NCBI RefSeq assembly: GCF_041027365.1
Contig: NZ_JBFTEH010000003.1
Location: 124,001 to 188,000, forward strand
Direction of reading: 5' to 3'
DNA: 64,000 nt
Origin: VKMB-3413 sp041027365
Lineage (GTDB): Bacteria > Pseudomonadota > Alphaproteobacteria > Rhizobiales > Rhizobiaceae
Below, in pieces: positions 9,020 through 16,598 of this stretch. The position numbers and the translations under genes were made by a program. The notes below the pieces were generated by a model. That model had not been told where the DNA came from and ran no database searches. It saw nothing but the letters and a program-made list of their open reading frames with translations. Every line of letters begins with the position of its first letter. Position 1 is the stretch's first letter.

Positions 9020-9499
9020 TCAGTGCACCGCGCCGACGACCGCGCCGGTGGCGCTCCTGAGCTGCAGGGGCACGACCTCGAAGACATGGTTAGGCGTGCC
9101 CGCCGCCGCCCAGACGGTGGCGTAGCGGAAGAGGTCCTCGTCCATGATCACCGAGAGGTCGCCGGTGCCGCCGAGCGGAGCGACGCCGCCGATGGCAAAG
9201 CCGGTCGCCTCGCGCACGAAGGCGGCATCCGGCCGCTCCAGCGCTTCCCCGGTCAGCTCCATCGCCTTTGACGATTCGACGCGGTTCGCGCCCGAGACGA
9301 GCAGCAGATAGGCCTTGCCGCTGTCGACGCCCCGGAACACCAGCGACTTGACGATCTGGCCGACCTCGGCGCCCACCGCCGCGGCCGCTTCCTCCGCGGT
9401 GCGTGCGCTCTGCTCGGTCTTCACGACCTTGATCCGGATGCCCTTCGCCTCGGCCGCGGCCTCGACGCGCTGCACGGCTGCGGGTTTGTCGCTCATCAT
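9020..9499 (-). CDS. YbaK/EbsC family Cys-tRNA(Pro) deacylase-like protein
   Basis: A 159-residue member of the YbaK/ProX trans-editing superfamily, which hydrolyses mischarged aminoacyl-tRNAs, typically Cys-tRNA(Pro). Visible hallmarks are 'VGQIVKSLVFRG' with the conserved catalytic-site Lys, 'LLLVSGANRVESSKAM', 'VREATGFAIGGVAPLG' (the Gly-rich loop that shapes the pocket) and 'DLFRYATVWAAAGTPNHVFEV'. Length agrees with free-standing YbaK (about 159). It starts with two consecutive ATG codons. Convergent with the flavoenzyme gene and followed on the same strand by nothing close. It could belong to another subfamily (ProXp-type), so the exact tRNA substrate is open. Confidence 0.87.
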   Translation of the reverse strand: MMSDKPAAVQRVEAAAEAKGIRIKVVKTEQSARTAEEAAAAVGAEVGQIVKSLVFRGVDSGKAYLLLVSGANRVESSKAMELTGEALERPDAAFVREATGFAIGGVAPLGGTGDLSVIMDEDLFRYATVWAAAGTPNHVFEVVPLQLRSATGAVVGAVH

Positions 9500-9576
9500 G
9501 TCCCCTTCGGCTGTCGCTCCTACTGGTCGGCGCTCGCGGGCCGCGCGTCAAGCCGGACACTCGCCCGCGCCCCTTG

Positions 9577-10401
9577 TCACCAGCCGGCCGGCTCGCTTGC
9601 AGCCTCCGCCGCCGCGGCGCCGGACAGCTCCGACTGCCATTTCGTCGCGATCAGGCGGCGGCCGGTGACGCCATCGGACTCGGCGGAAGCGAGCCAGAGC
9701 AGCGGCGGCACCATGACGGCCGGATCGATCAGTTTCGCCTTCGCCTCCTCCGAGACCCCTTCCGGGATCATGCCGGTGAGGCTGGCGCCGCCCGGAAGGA
9801 GCGCGTTCACCGTCACTCCGGTGTCGGCGAGATCCTGCGCCCAGATGATCGTCTCCGATTCCAGCGCCGCCTTGGACGGGCCGTAAGGCGAGAAGCCGCG
9901 GCGGCGCATGGTCTCGCGGTTCATCGAAACGTTGACGATGCGGCCCCAGCCCGCAGCGACCATGGCCGGCACGGCGGCGCGCGCCATCAGGAACGGGCCG
10001 TTGACATTGGTGTCGATGACCATCTTCCAGGTCTCCGGATCGGTCTCCCAGAACCGCGTCGGTTCGGTGAGGAAGCGCTCGCTGACATATTTCATGCCGC
10101 GCCCGGCATTGTTGACGAGAATGTCGATGCGCCCGAAGCGGCGCGTCGCCGCATCGACCACCGCCGCGCAGTCATCCGGCCGCGTCACATCCGCGACGAG
10201 CGGCAGGACCCGCTCCTCGCCGCAGAGCGCGCGCGCTTCCTCGGCCACGGCCTCCACCTCCGCCCGTTCGCGCGCCGCCGTCGCGACGACGGCATGACCG
10301 GCTCCAGCGAGCCCCAGCACCATCGCGCGGCCAAGACCGCGGCCACCTCCGGTGACGACCGCGACGCGCGCTTCTCGCGCTCCCTCCGGTTTGCGCATCA
10401 T
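9577..10401 (-). CDS. Short-chain dehydrogenase/reductase
   Basis: A classical SDR oxidoreductase using NAD(P)H. The cofactor motif 'TGGGRGLG' lies near residue 16, 'NNAG' follows, and the active site has 'VNVSMN' and 'YGPSK' (Tyr-x-x-x-Lys). The start at 10401 is chosen because AAGGAG precedes this ATG by 7 nt; longer in-frame upstream sequence lacks SDR character. It encodes 274 residues, close to the ~250 norm with a short C-terminal Ala/Glu-rich tail. It lies downstream of rho but is separated from it by a strong terminator, so it should have its own promoter. The substrate cannot be inferred. Confidence 0.9.
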   Translation of the reverse strand: MMRKPEGAREARVAVVTGGGRGLGRAMVLGLAGAGHAVVATAARERAEVEAVAEEARALCGEERVLPLVADVTRPDDCAAVVDAATRRFGRIDILVNNAGRGMKYVSERFLTEPTRFWETDPETWKMVIDTNVNGPFLMARAAVPAMVAAGWGRIVNVSMNRETMRRRGFSPYGPSKAALESETIIWAQDLADTGVTVNALLPGGASLTGMIPEGVSEEAKAKLIDPAVMVPPLLWLASAESDGVTGRRLIATKWQSELSGAAAAEAASEPAGW

Positions 10402-10555
10402 GTTCGGTCTCCTTGCTGATCCGGCTGACTGCGGCGCGCGCGCAAAGCGCGGGGCGGCGCCGACCGTCACATGCGCCGCCGACGATCCCGATCAAGCCTC
10501 GGCGGCCCTCCCGCATCCGCGCAAGGCTCTTCCAGGGCGCCGCGCGGGCCCTGAA

Positions 10556-10584
10556 ACGAAAAACGGCGGCCCATAGGACCGCCG
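10556..10584 (-). terminator. Rho-independent terminator after rho
   Basis: Read on the minus strand, a 9-bp stem CGGCGGTCC / GGGCCGCCG with a TAT loop (one T-G wobble) is followed directly by TTTTTCGTTT. It lies about 40 bp beyond the rho stop codon. It is the best intrinsic terminator I saw in the window. Confidence 0.85.
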
Positions 10585-10626
10585 CTTGTCATGCTCTGTC
10601 GAAGCGTGCCGGACGCCGGGGCCGCC

Positions 10627-11886
10627 TCAGGTGTTCATCGAATCGAAGAACTCGGCGTTCGACTTCGTCTGCTTCAGCTTGTCGTTCAGGAATTCGATCG
10701 CATCGGTGGTGCCCATCGGGGCGAGGATGCGGCGCAGGACGAAGATCTTCTGCAGCTCCTGGCGCGGCACCAGGAGGTCTTCCTTCCGGGTACCCGACTT
10801 CAGGATGTCCATCGCGGGGTAGACGCGCTTGTCGGCGACCTTGCGGTCGAGCACGATCTCCGAATTGCCGGTGCCCTTGAACTCTTCGAAGATCACCTCG
10901 TCCATGCGGCTGCCGGTATCGATCAGCGCCGTCGCGATGATCGTCAGCGAGCCGCCTTCCTCGATGTTGCGCGCCGCGCCGAAGAAGCGCTTCGGGCGCT
11001 GCAGGGCGTTGGCGTCGACACCGCCGGTCAGCACCTTGCCGGAGGAGGGGACGGTGGTGTTGTAGGCGCGGCCGAGGCGGGTGATCGAATCGAGCAGGAT
11101 GACGACGTCGCGGCCGTGCTCGACCAGGCGCTTGGCCTTTTCGATGACCATCTCGGCCACGGCGACGTGGCGCGTCGCCGGCTCGTCGAAGGTCGAGGAG
11201 ACGACCTCGCCCTTCACCGAGCGCTGCATGTCGGTGACTTCCTCCGGCCGCTCGTCGATGAGCAGCACGATGAGGTAGCATTCCGGATGGTTGGCGGTGA
11301 TCGAATGGGCGATGTTCTGCAGGAGCACCGTCTTGCCGGTACGCGGCGGCGCGACGATCAGGCCGCGCTGGCCCTTGCCGAGCGGCGCGACGAGGTCGAT
11401 GACCCGGGCCGACAGGTCCTTCTTCGAGGTCGGGTCCTCGAGCTCCATCTTGAAGCGCTCGTTCGGATAGAGCGGCGTCAAGTTGTCGAAGTGGCTCTTG
11501 TAGCGGATCTTCTCCGGGTCGTCGAAGTTGATCGTGTTGACCTTCAGAAGCGCGAAGTATCGTTCGCCTTCCTTAGGACTGCGGATCGGGCCCTCGACCG
11601 TGTCGCCGGTCTTCAGCTGGAACTTCCGGATCTGCGACGGCGAGATGTAGATGTCGTCCGGGCCCGGCAGATAATTGGCCTCGGGCGAGCGCAGGAAGCC
11701 GAAGCCGTCCTGCAGGATTTCGACGACGCCCTCGCCGACGATCTCGACTTCCTGGGCCGCGAGCTGCTTCAGGATCGCGAAGAGCAGTTCCTGCTTGCGC
11801 AGGACCGAGGCGTTCTCGACCTCGTTCTCTTCGGCGAACGCGATCAGTTCGGGGGCGCTCTTGTTCTTCAGGTCCTGAAGTTTCAT
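10627..11886 (-). CDS. rho: Transcription termination factor Rho
   Basis: Hexameric RNA-dependent ATPase/helicase that ends transcription at Rho-dependent sites. Exactly 419 residues, as in E. coli. The N-terminal helical part begins 'MKLQDLKNKSAPELIAFAEE'. The RNA-binding cold-shock-like domain has 'GFGFLRSPEANYLPGPDDIY'. The ATPase domain has Walker A 'APPRTGKTVLLQ' and Walker B 'LIVLLIDERPEEV', then the arginine-finger and R-loop region 'STFDEPATRHVAVAEM' and the Q-loop region 'LTGGVDANALQRPKRFFG'. It is the third gene leftward from the predicted origin in the hemE-hemJ-gluconokinase-rho direction. A 390-bp gap before it probably holds its promoter and leader; autoregulation is known for rho in other bacteria. 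Confidence 0.98.
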   Translation of the reverse strand: MKLQDLKNKSAPELIAFAEENEVENASVLRKQELLFAILKQLAAQEVEIVGEGVVEILQDGFGFLRSPEANYLPGPDDIYISPSQIRKFQLKTGDTVEGPIRSPKEGERYFALLKVNTINFDDPEKIRYKSHFDNLTPLYPNERFKMELEDPTSKKDLSARVIDLVAPLGKGQRGLIVAPPRTGKTVLLQNIAHSITANHPECYLIVLLIDERPEEVTDMQRSVKGEVVSSTFDEPATRHVAVAEMVIEKAKRLVEHGRDVVILLDSITRLGRAYNTTVPSSGKVLTGGVDANALQRPKRFFGAARNIEEGGSLTIIATALIDTGSRMDEVIFEEFKGTGNSEIVLDRKVADKRVYPAMDILKSGTRKEDLLVPRQELQKIFVLRRILAPMGTTDAIEFLNDKLKQTKSNAEFFDSMNT

Positions 11887-12276
11887 GCGGGTGATGGGCT
11901 CTTGGGCTGTGGTCCGAAACTCGAAAGGTCGGACGAGGCAGGGAAGGTCTTAAGGGAACGCTTCAGCCGGAAAACTTGCGATGGGTCTCGACAAGTCGGG
12001 CGCGACGGACCGGGCCGTGCTGCGCCCTTGGAGGCGGGATGCTCCCTAAGAGATAGCCGCGTCCTGGCCGCGGCGCAAGAGGCTGACGCGGATTTCGGCC
12101 TGAATCCCACCAGGACGGGGCCGAAGGTCGACCGCCGGCAAAGGAAACGAAGGCGCAAAGCGTGAATGCCAGACGTCGAGCGCGATCAGCGACGAGCCGA
12201 CGTTGGCGCTGAAGCCTGTACTGGCAGGACCGGCTGGACCAGCCGTGGCCCGACCGGCAGGGTGCGAAGCTCTGCG
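11887..12276. other. Intergenic region upstream of rho
   Basis: About 390 bp between the end of the gluconokinase gene and the start of rho, both leftward. I see no conserved reading frame on either strand. It is a plausible rho promoter and leader region, but I could not identify hexamers or a hairpin of note. Confidence 0.4.
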
Positions 12277-12795
12277 TCAGCCGATGCCGAGATCCTTCAG
12301 CACCGCGTCGACCACCTCTTCCGGCGGCATGGAGACGGTGACGTTCACCCCGTCTTCGTCCGGCTGCAGCGGCTCGAGATCGGCATATTGCGAGGTCAGC
12401 AGCGAGGCCGGCATGAAATGCCCCTTGCGGTGGGCGAGCCGGCCCGCGACGAGCTCGGGATCGGCGACGAGCGAGACGAAGCGGACCCGCGCATGCGCCT
12501 GGCGCAGCACGTCGCGATAGCGTCGCTTCAGCGCCGAGCAGGTGAGGACGGTGGAGATGCCCTGATCCGCCTGCGCCGAAATCCAGTCGCGGATCGCCGC
12601 CAGCCAGGGAGCCCGGTCGTCGTCGTTCAGCGGAATGCCGCTGGTCATCTTCTCGATATTGGCGGCGGGGTGGAACTGGTCGGCTTCGGCAAAGGGCCAG
12701 GAGAGGCGTTCCGCCAGGCCTTCGGCCGTCGTGGTCTTGCCGACGCCGGAGGGTCCCATCACCACCAGAGCCGTCGGCCTGTCCTCTCCCGTCAT
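12277..12795 (-). CDS. Gluconokinase
   Basis: Phosphorylates D-gluconate to 6-phosphogluconate, feeding the pentose phosphate and Entner-Doudoroff pathways. P-loop 'VMGPSGVGKTT' at the N terminus, the gluconokinase signature 'ADQFHPAANIEKM' and 'GIPLNDDDRAPWL', then 'VLTCSALKRRYRDVLR' and 'RKGHFMPASLLTSQ', all in the GntK/IdnK order. Length 172. The ATG at 12795 is preferred because GGGAGG lies 9 nt upstream; an ATG six nt earlier would overlap that site. It interrupts the usual hemJ-rho adjacency of related genomes, and no gluconate transporter or regulator is nearby. Confidence 0.93.
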   Translation of the reverse strand: MTGEDRPTALVVMGPSGVGKTTTAEGLAERLSWPFAEADQFHPAANIEKMTSGIPLNDDDRAPWLAAIRDWISAQADQGISTVLTCSALKRRYRDVLRQAHARVRFVSLVADPELVAGRLAHRKGHFMPASLLTSQYADLEPLQPDEDGVNVTVSMPPEEVVDAVLKDLGIG

Positions 12796-12905
12796 CTCGT
12801 GCATCCTCCCTGGCTTCATGTCAGGCGCCAGGATCTAGCGCCTGTCGCCAAAAAGATACCCGTCGACGCGCCCGCCGCGCCCGAGGCGGCGGACGAGGCG
12901 CATGG

Positions 12906-13421
12906 TCAGAACGGCTTGACGACGACGAGGATGATGATCGCGATCAGGAGAACCGCCGGCACCTCGTTCATGATGCGCCAGTAGCGCGAAGAGCGGGTGT
13001 TGCGGTCCTCGGCGAAGCGGCGCACGGCCGCCGACAGCATGCCGTGGATCCCCGACATCACGACCACCAGCGCGATCTTGGCGTGCAGCCAGCCATTGCC
13101 GGGCGTGAACCAGTCGCCCTTCACCGCGAGCCAGACGCCGGCGACCCAGGTGCCGATCATTGCCGGATTGACGATGCCCTTGAGCAGCCGCTTCTCCATG
13201 ACCTTGAAGGTCTCGGACTGCGGCGTCTTCGGCCCCGCCTCGGCGTGGTAGACGAACAGCCGCGGCAGATAGAGCATGCCGGCCATCCACGCGATCACCG
13301 AGAAGATGTGGACGGACTTGATCCAGAGATAGCCCGTCGAATTGTAGTCGCCCGGCACCAGCCAGAAGAGGAGCGCGGCGATGACGATCGTGACGGCGAG
13401 GGCGATGACGGCGTTCTTCAT
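12906..13421 (-). CDS. hemJ: Protoporphyrinogen IX oxidase HemJ
   Basis: Membrane protein that oxidises protoporphyrinogen IX to protoporphyrin IX, the penultimate step of heme synthesis. It has 171 residues with four predicted membrane segments. The family's conserved 'WIKSVHIFSVIAWMAGMLYLPRLFVYH' region is present (positions about 33-60), containing the His and Trp-Met residues implicated in heme binding, with 'FKVMEKRLLKGIVNPAM' and 'GWLHAKIALVVVMSGIHG' following. It sits 62 bp after hemE on the same strand, so the two heme genes probably share a transcript running away from the origin. Confidence 0.96.
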   Translation of the reverse strand: MKNAVIALAVTIVIAALLFWLVPGDYNSTGYLWIKSVHIFSVIAWMAGMLYLPRLFVYHAEAGPKTPQSETFKVMEKRLLKGIVNPAMIGTWVAGVWLAVKGDWFTPGNGWLHAKIALVVVMSGIHGMLSAAVRRFAEDRNTRSSRYWRIMNEVPAVLLIAIIILVVVKPF

Positions 13422-13483
13422 GGTGTCTTCCCCTTCGCGATCCCGCTCCGGCGCCCGAAGGGGTCGCCGTCAGTTCGGGCGGA

Positions 13484-14500
13484 TCATCCCCGGATCCGCT
13501 TCAGAAGCGCCTCGACATGCGCGATCGGCGCGTCCGGGGTGATGCCGTGGCCGAGGTTGAAGATCAAGGGGCCGTCGCCGAGCGCCTCCAGGATCCGGTC
13601 GACGCCTTCCTCCAGCGCCCGCCCGCCGGCGATCAGCCGCAGCGGGTCGAGATTGCCCTGGACGGCGCCGTCCGTCTGCATCGCCTTCGCCTGGCTCCAC
13701 GGCACCGACCAGTCGAGCCCGACGGCATCGACCCCGGTCTTCTGCCGATAGGTCGACAGGAGCGCGCCCGCCCCCTTGGGGAAGCCGATGATCTTGGCGC
13801 CGGGGATGGCGGCGCGGACCTTCTCGACCATGCGCCGCACCGGTGCGACGGCAAAGGCCTCGAAGGACGCCTCGTCGAGGACGCCGGCCCAGCTGTCGAA
13901 GATCTGGACGCAGTCCGCGCCGGCCTGGAGCTGGCGGATGAGATAGTCGGCGCTCATCTCGGCGAGGAGGAAGAGCAGCTTCTCCATCGCTTGCGGATGG
14001 CGATAGCCGAACAGCCGGGCCGGCGCCTGGTCCGGTGTCCCGTGACCGGCGATCATGTAGGTCGCGACCGTCCAGGGCGCGCCGCAGAAGCCGATCAGCG
14101 TCGTCTCGTCCGGCAGTTCGGAGCGCAGCCGGCCGACCGTCGCGATGACCGGGGCGAGATGCGTCTCGGCAAGGCTCGGATCCAGCCGCTCGATCTCCTC
14201 GACCTGCAGCGGCCGCAGCTTCGGGCCTTCGCCCGCCACGAAGGCGAGGTCGCGGCCGAGCGCGTCCGGGATGACCAGGATGTCGGAGAACAGGATCGCG
14301 GCGTCGAAGCCGAAGCGGCGGATCGGCTGGAGCGTCACCTCCGTCGCAAAGTCAGGATCGTAGCACAGGTCGAGGAACCCGCCCGCCTTCGCCCGGGTTT
14401 CCCGGTACTCCGGGAGATAGCGCCCGGCCTGCCGCATCAGCCAGACCGGAGGCGGCGAGAGGCTCTCGCCCTCGAGGACACGGATCAGGTTGCGCGCCAT
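13484..14500 (-). CDS. hemE: Uroporphyrinogen decarboxylase
   Basis: Cytoplasmic enzyme converting uroporphyrinogen III to coproporphyrinogen III. The N-terminal signature 'VWLMRQAGRYLPEYRE' gives the substrate-binding Arg residues, with 'ILFSDILVIPDALG' carrying the catalytic Asp and 'GFCGAPWTVATYM' and 'GLDWSVPW' further on. Length 338, as usual. A GGGAG ribosome-binding site lies about 10 nt before the ATG. Its 5' end faces the predicted chromosomal origin; in Caulobacter the hemE promoters lie inside the origin, so hemE expression and initiation may be linked here too (inference). Confidence 0.97.
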   Translation of the reverse strand: MARNLIRVLEGESLSPPPVWLMRQAGRYLPEYRETRAKAGGFLDLCYDPDFATEVTLQPIRRFGFDAAILFSDILVIPDALGRDLAFVAGEGPKLRPLQVEEIERLDPSLAETHLAPVIATVGRLRSELPDETTLIGFCGAPWTVATYMIAGHGTPDQAPARLFGYRHPQAMEKLLFLLAEMSADYLIRQLQAGADCVQIFDSWAGVLDEASFEAFAVAPVRRMVEKVRAAIPGAKIIGFPKGAGALLSTYRQKTGVDAVGLDWSVPWSQAKAMQTDGAVQGNLDPLRLIAGGRALEEGVDRILEALGDGPLIFNLGHGITPDAPIAHVEALLKRIRG

Positions 14501-14523
14501 CGGTGTCCGGCTCCCATCAGAAA

Positions 14524-14553
14524 AGAATCCTTTAGAGAAGGATTTTTGATTCT
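14524..14553. repeat. AT-rich nested inverted repeat, candidate unwinding element
   Basis: Outer arms AGAATC (14524-14529) and GATTCT (14548-14553) enclose inner arms AATCCTT (14526-14532) and AAGGATT (14538-14544). The segment is clearly AT-rich against a GC-rich background and lies 24 bp from the hemE start. It could serve as the DNA unwinding element of the origin, as a hemE promoter or operator, or as both. Confidence 0.5.
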
Positions 14554-14762
14554 ATGAGTCGGTGGATAGCCGGAATCCACAGAGGCCGGCAAATCGGTCC
14601 ATCGCCGCAGGCATAAGAGCACGGTCCGGCAGCCGATCCGGCGGGCGCGTGTGAAGATCGGGCAGGACTCGGAATAGGCGAGCGGAGTCAGCCGTCTGGC
14701 CGGCGTCCGGATCGATCAGCCTGAGGAATGGAGGAAGGACTTCGCCCCGCTTGCCGCCGCAC

Positions 14763-14821
14763 TTCTCCACAGTTCCCAGGCCCGCCGCTCACAAGCGCCG
14801 CGCGGATGCGAATGTGGATGA
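14763..14821. promoter_or_regulatory. Pair of DnaA boxes in opposite orientation
   Basis: TTCTCCACA at 14763-14771 (plus) and TCATCCACA at 14813-14821 (minus) each differ from the TTATCCACA consensus by one base. The second also differs by one base from the TGATCCACA G-box of Caulobacter. Their position in the middle of the predicted origin supports DnaA binding. Confidence 0.6.
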
Positions 14822-14869
14822 CGACGGTTTCATGAACAGGAACGAGGAAGCGCCTCGCGGTTCTCCCAG

Positions 14870-14890
14870 TTTACCCGTCCTTAACCCACA
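14870..14890. promoter_or_regulatory. CtrA-like box overlapping a weak DnaA-like box
   Basis: TTTA at 14870-14873, seven bases, then TTAA at 14881-14884 matches the CtrA consensus TTAA-N7-TTAA at seven of eight positions. The right half-site runs into TTAACCCACA (14881-14890), which resembles a DnaA box with two mismatches. In Caulobacter CtrA sites in the origin repress initiation. Confidence 0.45.
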
Positions 14891-15039
14891 GGCGCCCGAG
14901 AATCCCGGGAGTTGCGAAATCCGTGGCTTGCCACGGACCCCCGAATCGAGTCCCGCCGCTTGCGGTGGCCTTTCCGCGGCCACGACGCTATGGAGCACCC
15001 CGGACGTAAAGATTTTCCTAAAATTGGAGGAAATCCGGC

Positions 15040-15639
15040 ATGGCGAAGGGCATTGTTCTCGCTTCCGGCAGCATCCACCGCCGCGAACTTCTGAAGAACG
15101 CCGGCGTCGACTTCACCTGCGAGAGCGCGACGCTCGACGAGCGGGCGATCGAGGCGCCGCTGACGGGGACCGGCGTCGGGCCGGACGACGTGGCGCAGAT
15201 CCTCGCCGAGGCGAAGGCGAGCGACGTCTCCGAGCGTCATCCCGGCGAGATCGTCATCGGCGCCGACCAGACGCTCTCGCTCGGCGAGGAGATCTTCCAC
15301 AAGCCGGCCAATATGGAGGAGGCGCGCCGGACGCTGCTGAAGCTCTCCGGCCGGACCCACAGCCTCAACTCGGCGGTCGTGCTGGTCGAGGACGGGCAGG
15401 TCACCTGGCGCCATGTCTCCACCGCGCAGATCACCCTCCGCACCCTCGACCCCGGCTTCATCGGCCGCTATCTCGCCTCGGTCGGGCAGAAGGTGCTGAC
15501 CAGCGTCGGCGCCTACCAGATCGAGAAGGAAGGGATCCAGCTGATGGAGAGGATCGAGGGCGACTTCTTCACCATCATCGGCCTGCCGATCCTGCCCTTG
15601 ATGAAGGAATTGCGGGCGCGGGGGGAGATCGATGGCTGA
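15040..15639 (+). CDS. maf: Maf family nucleoside triphosphate pyrophosphatase
   Basis: House-cleaning pyrophosphatase that hydrolyses (modified) NTPs to NMP and PPi. A 199-residue protein opening 'IVLASGSIHRRELL', the Maf nucleotide-binding loop (S-x-S-x-x-R), with the catalytic 'VIGADQTLSLG' (conserved Asp) and 'LLKLSGRTHSLNSAV'. The C-terminal 'GAYQIEKEGIQLMERIEGDFFTIIGLP' region is typical. GGAGG lies 9 nt before the ATG. The subfamily (dTTP/UTP versus 7-methyl-GTP) is not decided; 'TWRHVSTAQI' in place of the YhdE motif leans to the YceF type. It is the first gene rightward of the origin and overlaps aroE by 8 nt, so they are co-transcribed. Confidence 0.93.
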   Translation: MAKGIVLASGSIHRRELLKNAGVDFTCESATLDERAIEAPLTGTGVGPDDVAQILAEAKASDVSERHPGEIVIGADQTLSLGEEIFHKPANMEEARRTLLKLSGRTHSLNSAVVLVEDGQVTWRHVSTAQITLRTLDPGFIGRYLASVGQKVLTSVGAYQIEKEGIQLMERIEGDFFTIIGLPILPLMKELRARGEIDG

Positions 15640-16597
15640 TGCGGATGCCGACTGGGTGCCGACGCCGTATGTGAGCGGCGCCGAGCGCCCGCGCGGGGAG
15701 GGATCGATCTTCGATCCGAACCGCGGCCGGGCGCAGAGCGAGGGTCCGAAGGCCTTCGTCACGGGATGGCCGGTCTGGCATTCGCGCTCGCCGATGATCC
15801 ACGGCACCTGGCTCGCCGAGCTCGGCCTCGCCGGCTCCTATGTCCGCATGGGCGTGCCGCCGGAAGAGATCGGCGACTTCCTCGGCGGGCTGACGGACGC
15901 CGGCTTCGTCGGCGGCAACGTCACGATCCCCCACAAGGTCGCAGCCTTCGAGGCGGTGGAGCGGCGGGACGCCGCCGCCGAGGCGACGGGCGCGGTCAAT
16001 ACGCTCTGGTTCGAGGACGGCGTCCTCACCGGCGGCAACACGGATGCGTATGGATTTGCGGCCAATCTCGACGAACGCCTGTCCGGCTGGGCCGATGCCG
16101 AGACGGCGGTGGTGCTCGGCGCTGGCGGCGCGGCGCGGGCGGTCGTCCACGCGCTCCTCGAGCGCGGCGTCAGGCGCGTCGACATCGTCAACCGCACCGA
16201 GGCGCGGGCGCAGGCGCTGGCCGGCCGCTTCGGCGCGAAGGTCGCGGCGCATGGCGAGGGCGCACGGGCATCGGTCCTCGCCGGGGCCGATCTCCTGGTG
16301 AACACGACGCCGATCCCGCCGAAGGATCCCGACGACGAGACGCCTGCCTGGTTCCCGCAGACGCTGCCGGACCTGTCCACTCTGCCCGACCATGCGCTGG
16401 TGACCGACATCGTCTACACGCCGCTGATGACGCCGACGCTGCTGGCGGCCGAGAAGCGCGGCCTGCGCTTCGCCGACGGTCTCGGAATGCTCCTGCATCA
16501 GGCGGTGCCGGGGTTCGAGCGCTGGTTCGGCGGCCGGCCGGCCGTAACCGAGGCGCTGCGGGCGCGGCTCGTCGCCGACATCAACAGCGGGGTCTGA
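15632..16597 (+). CDS. aroE: Shikimate dehydrogenase
   Basis: NADPH-dependent reduction of 3-dehydroshikimate to shikimate in aromatic amino acid synthesis. Shikimate-binding motif 'VTGWPVWHSRSPMIHG', catalytic Lys102 in 'NVTIPHK', and Asp138 in 'GGNTDAYGF'. The NADP-binding motif 'VLGAGGAARAVVHAL' is followed by 'NRTEARAQ' and the C-terminal 'DGLGMLLHQAVPGFERWFG'. Length 321; compared with E. coli numbering (Lys65, Asp102) it carries about 37 extra N-terminal residues. That extension could be a mis-set start, but the ATG at 15632 overlaps the maf stop and no later start is obviously better. Middle gene of maf-aroE-unknown-coaE. Confidence 0.95.
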   Translation: MADADADWVPTPYVSGAERPRGEGSIFDPNRGRAQSEGPKAFVTGWPVWHSRSPMIHGTWLAELGLAGSYVRMGVPPEEIGDFLGGLTDAGFVGGNVTIPHKVAAFEAVERRDAAAEATGAVNTLWFEDGVLTGGNTDAYGFAANLDERLSGWADAETAVVLGAGGAARAVVHALLERGVRRVDIVNRTEARAQALAGRFGAKVAAHGEGARASVLAGADLLVNTTPIPPKDPDDETPAWFPQTLPDLSTLPDHALVTDIVYTPLMTPTLLAAEKRGLRFADGLGMLLHQAVPGFERWFGGRPAVTEALRARLVADINSGV

Positions 16598-16598
16598 C

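Larger units (their letters stand above)
14525..14952. promoter_or_regulatory. Cluster of nine GANTC (CcrM) methylation sites
   Basis: GANTC occurs at 14525, 14548, 14556, 14573, 14666, 14685, 14900, 14943 and 14948. With roughly two-thirds G+C, fewer than two would be expected by chance in this length. CcrM methylates GANTC in Alphaproteobacteria, and such sites are often concentrated in origins and cell-cycle promoters. Three of the nine lie in or beside the AT-rich inverted repeat. Confidence 0.6.
14501..15039. other. Predicted chromosomal replication origin (oriC)
   Basis: A 539-bp stretch without a credible gene, between divergent hemE (left) and maf (right). Caulobacter Cori and Rhizobiales origins are known to adjoin hemE. 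The sequence shows DnaA-box-like 9-mers: TTCTCCACA (14763-14771), TCATCCACA on the minus strand (14813-14821), and weaker GAATCCACA (14573-14581) and CTATCCACC (14561-14569, minus). It also has nine GANTC sites, an AT-rich nested inverted repeat next to hemE, a second AT-rich patch (15005-15027) before maf, and a CtrA-like box. Genes on both sides point away. The DUF299 (PpsR) gene often found between origin and maf is absent. GC skew was not computed. Confidence 0.78.
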
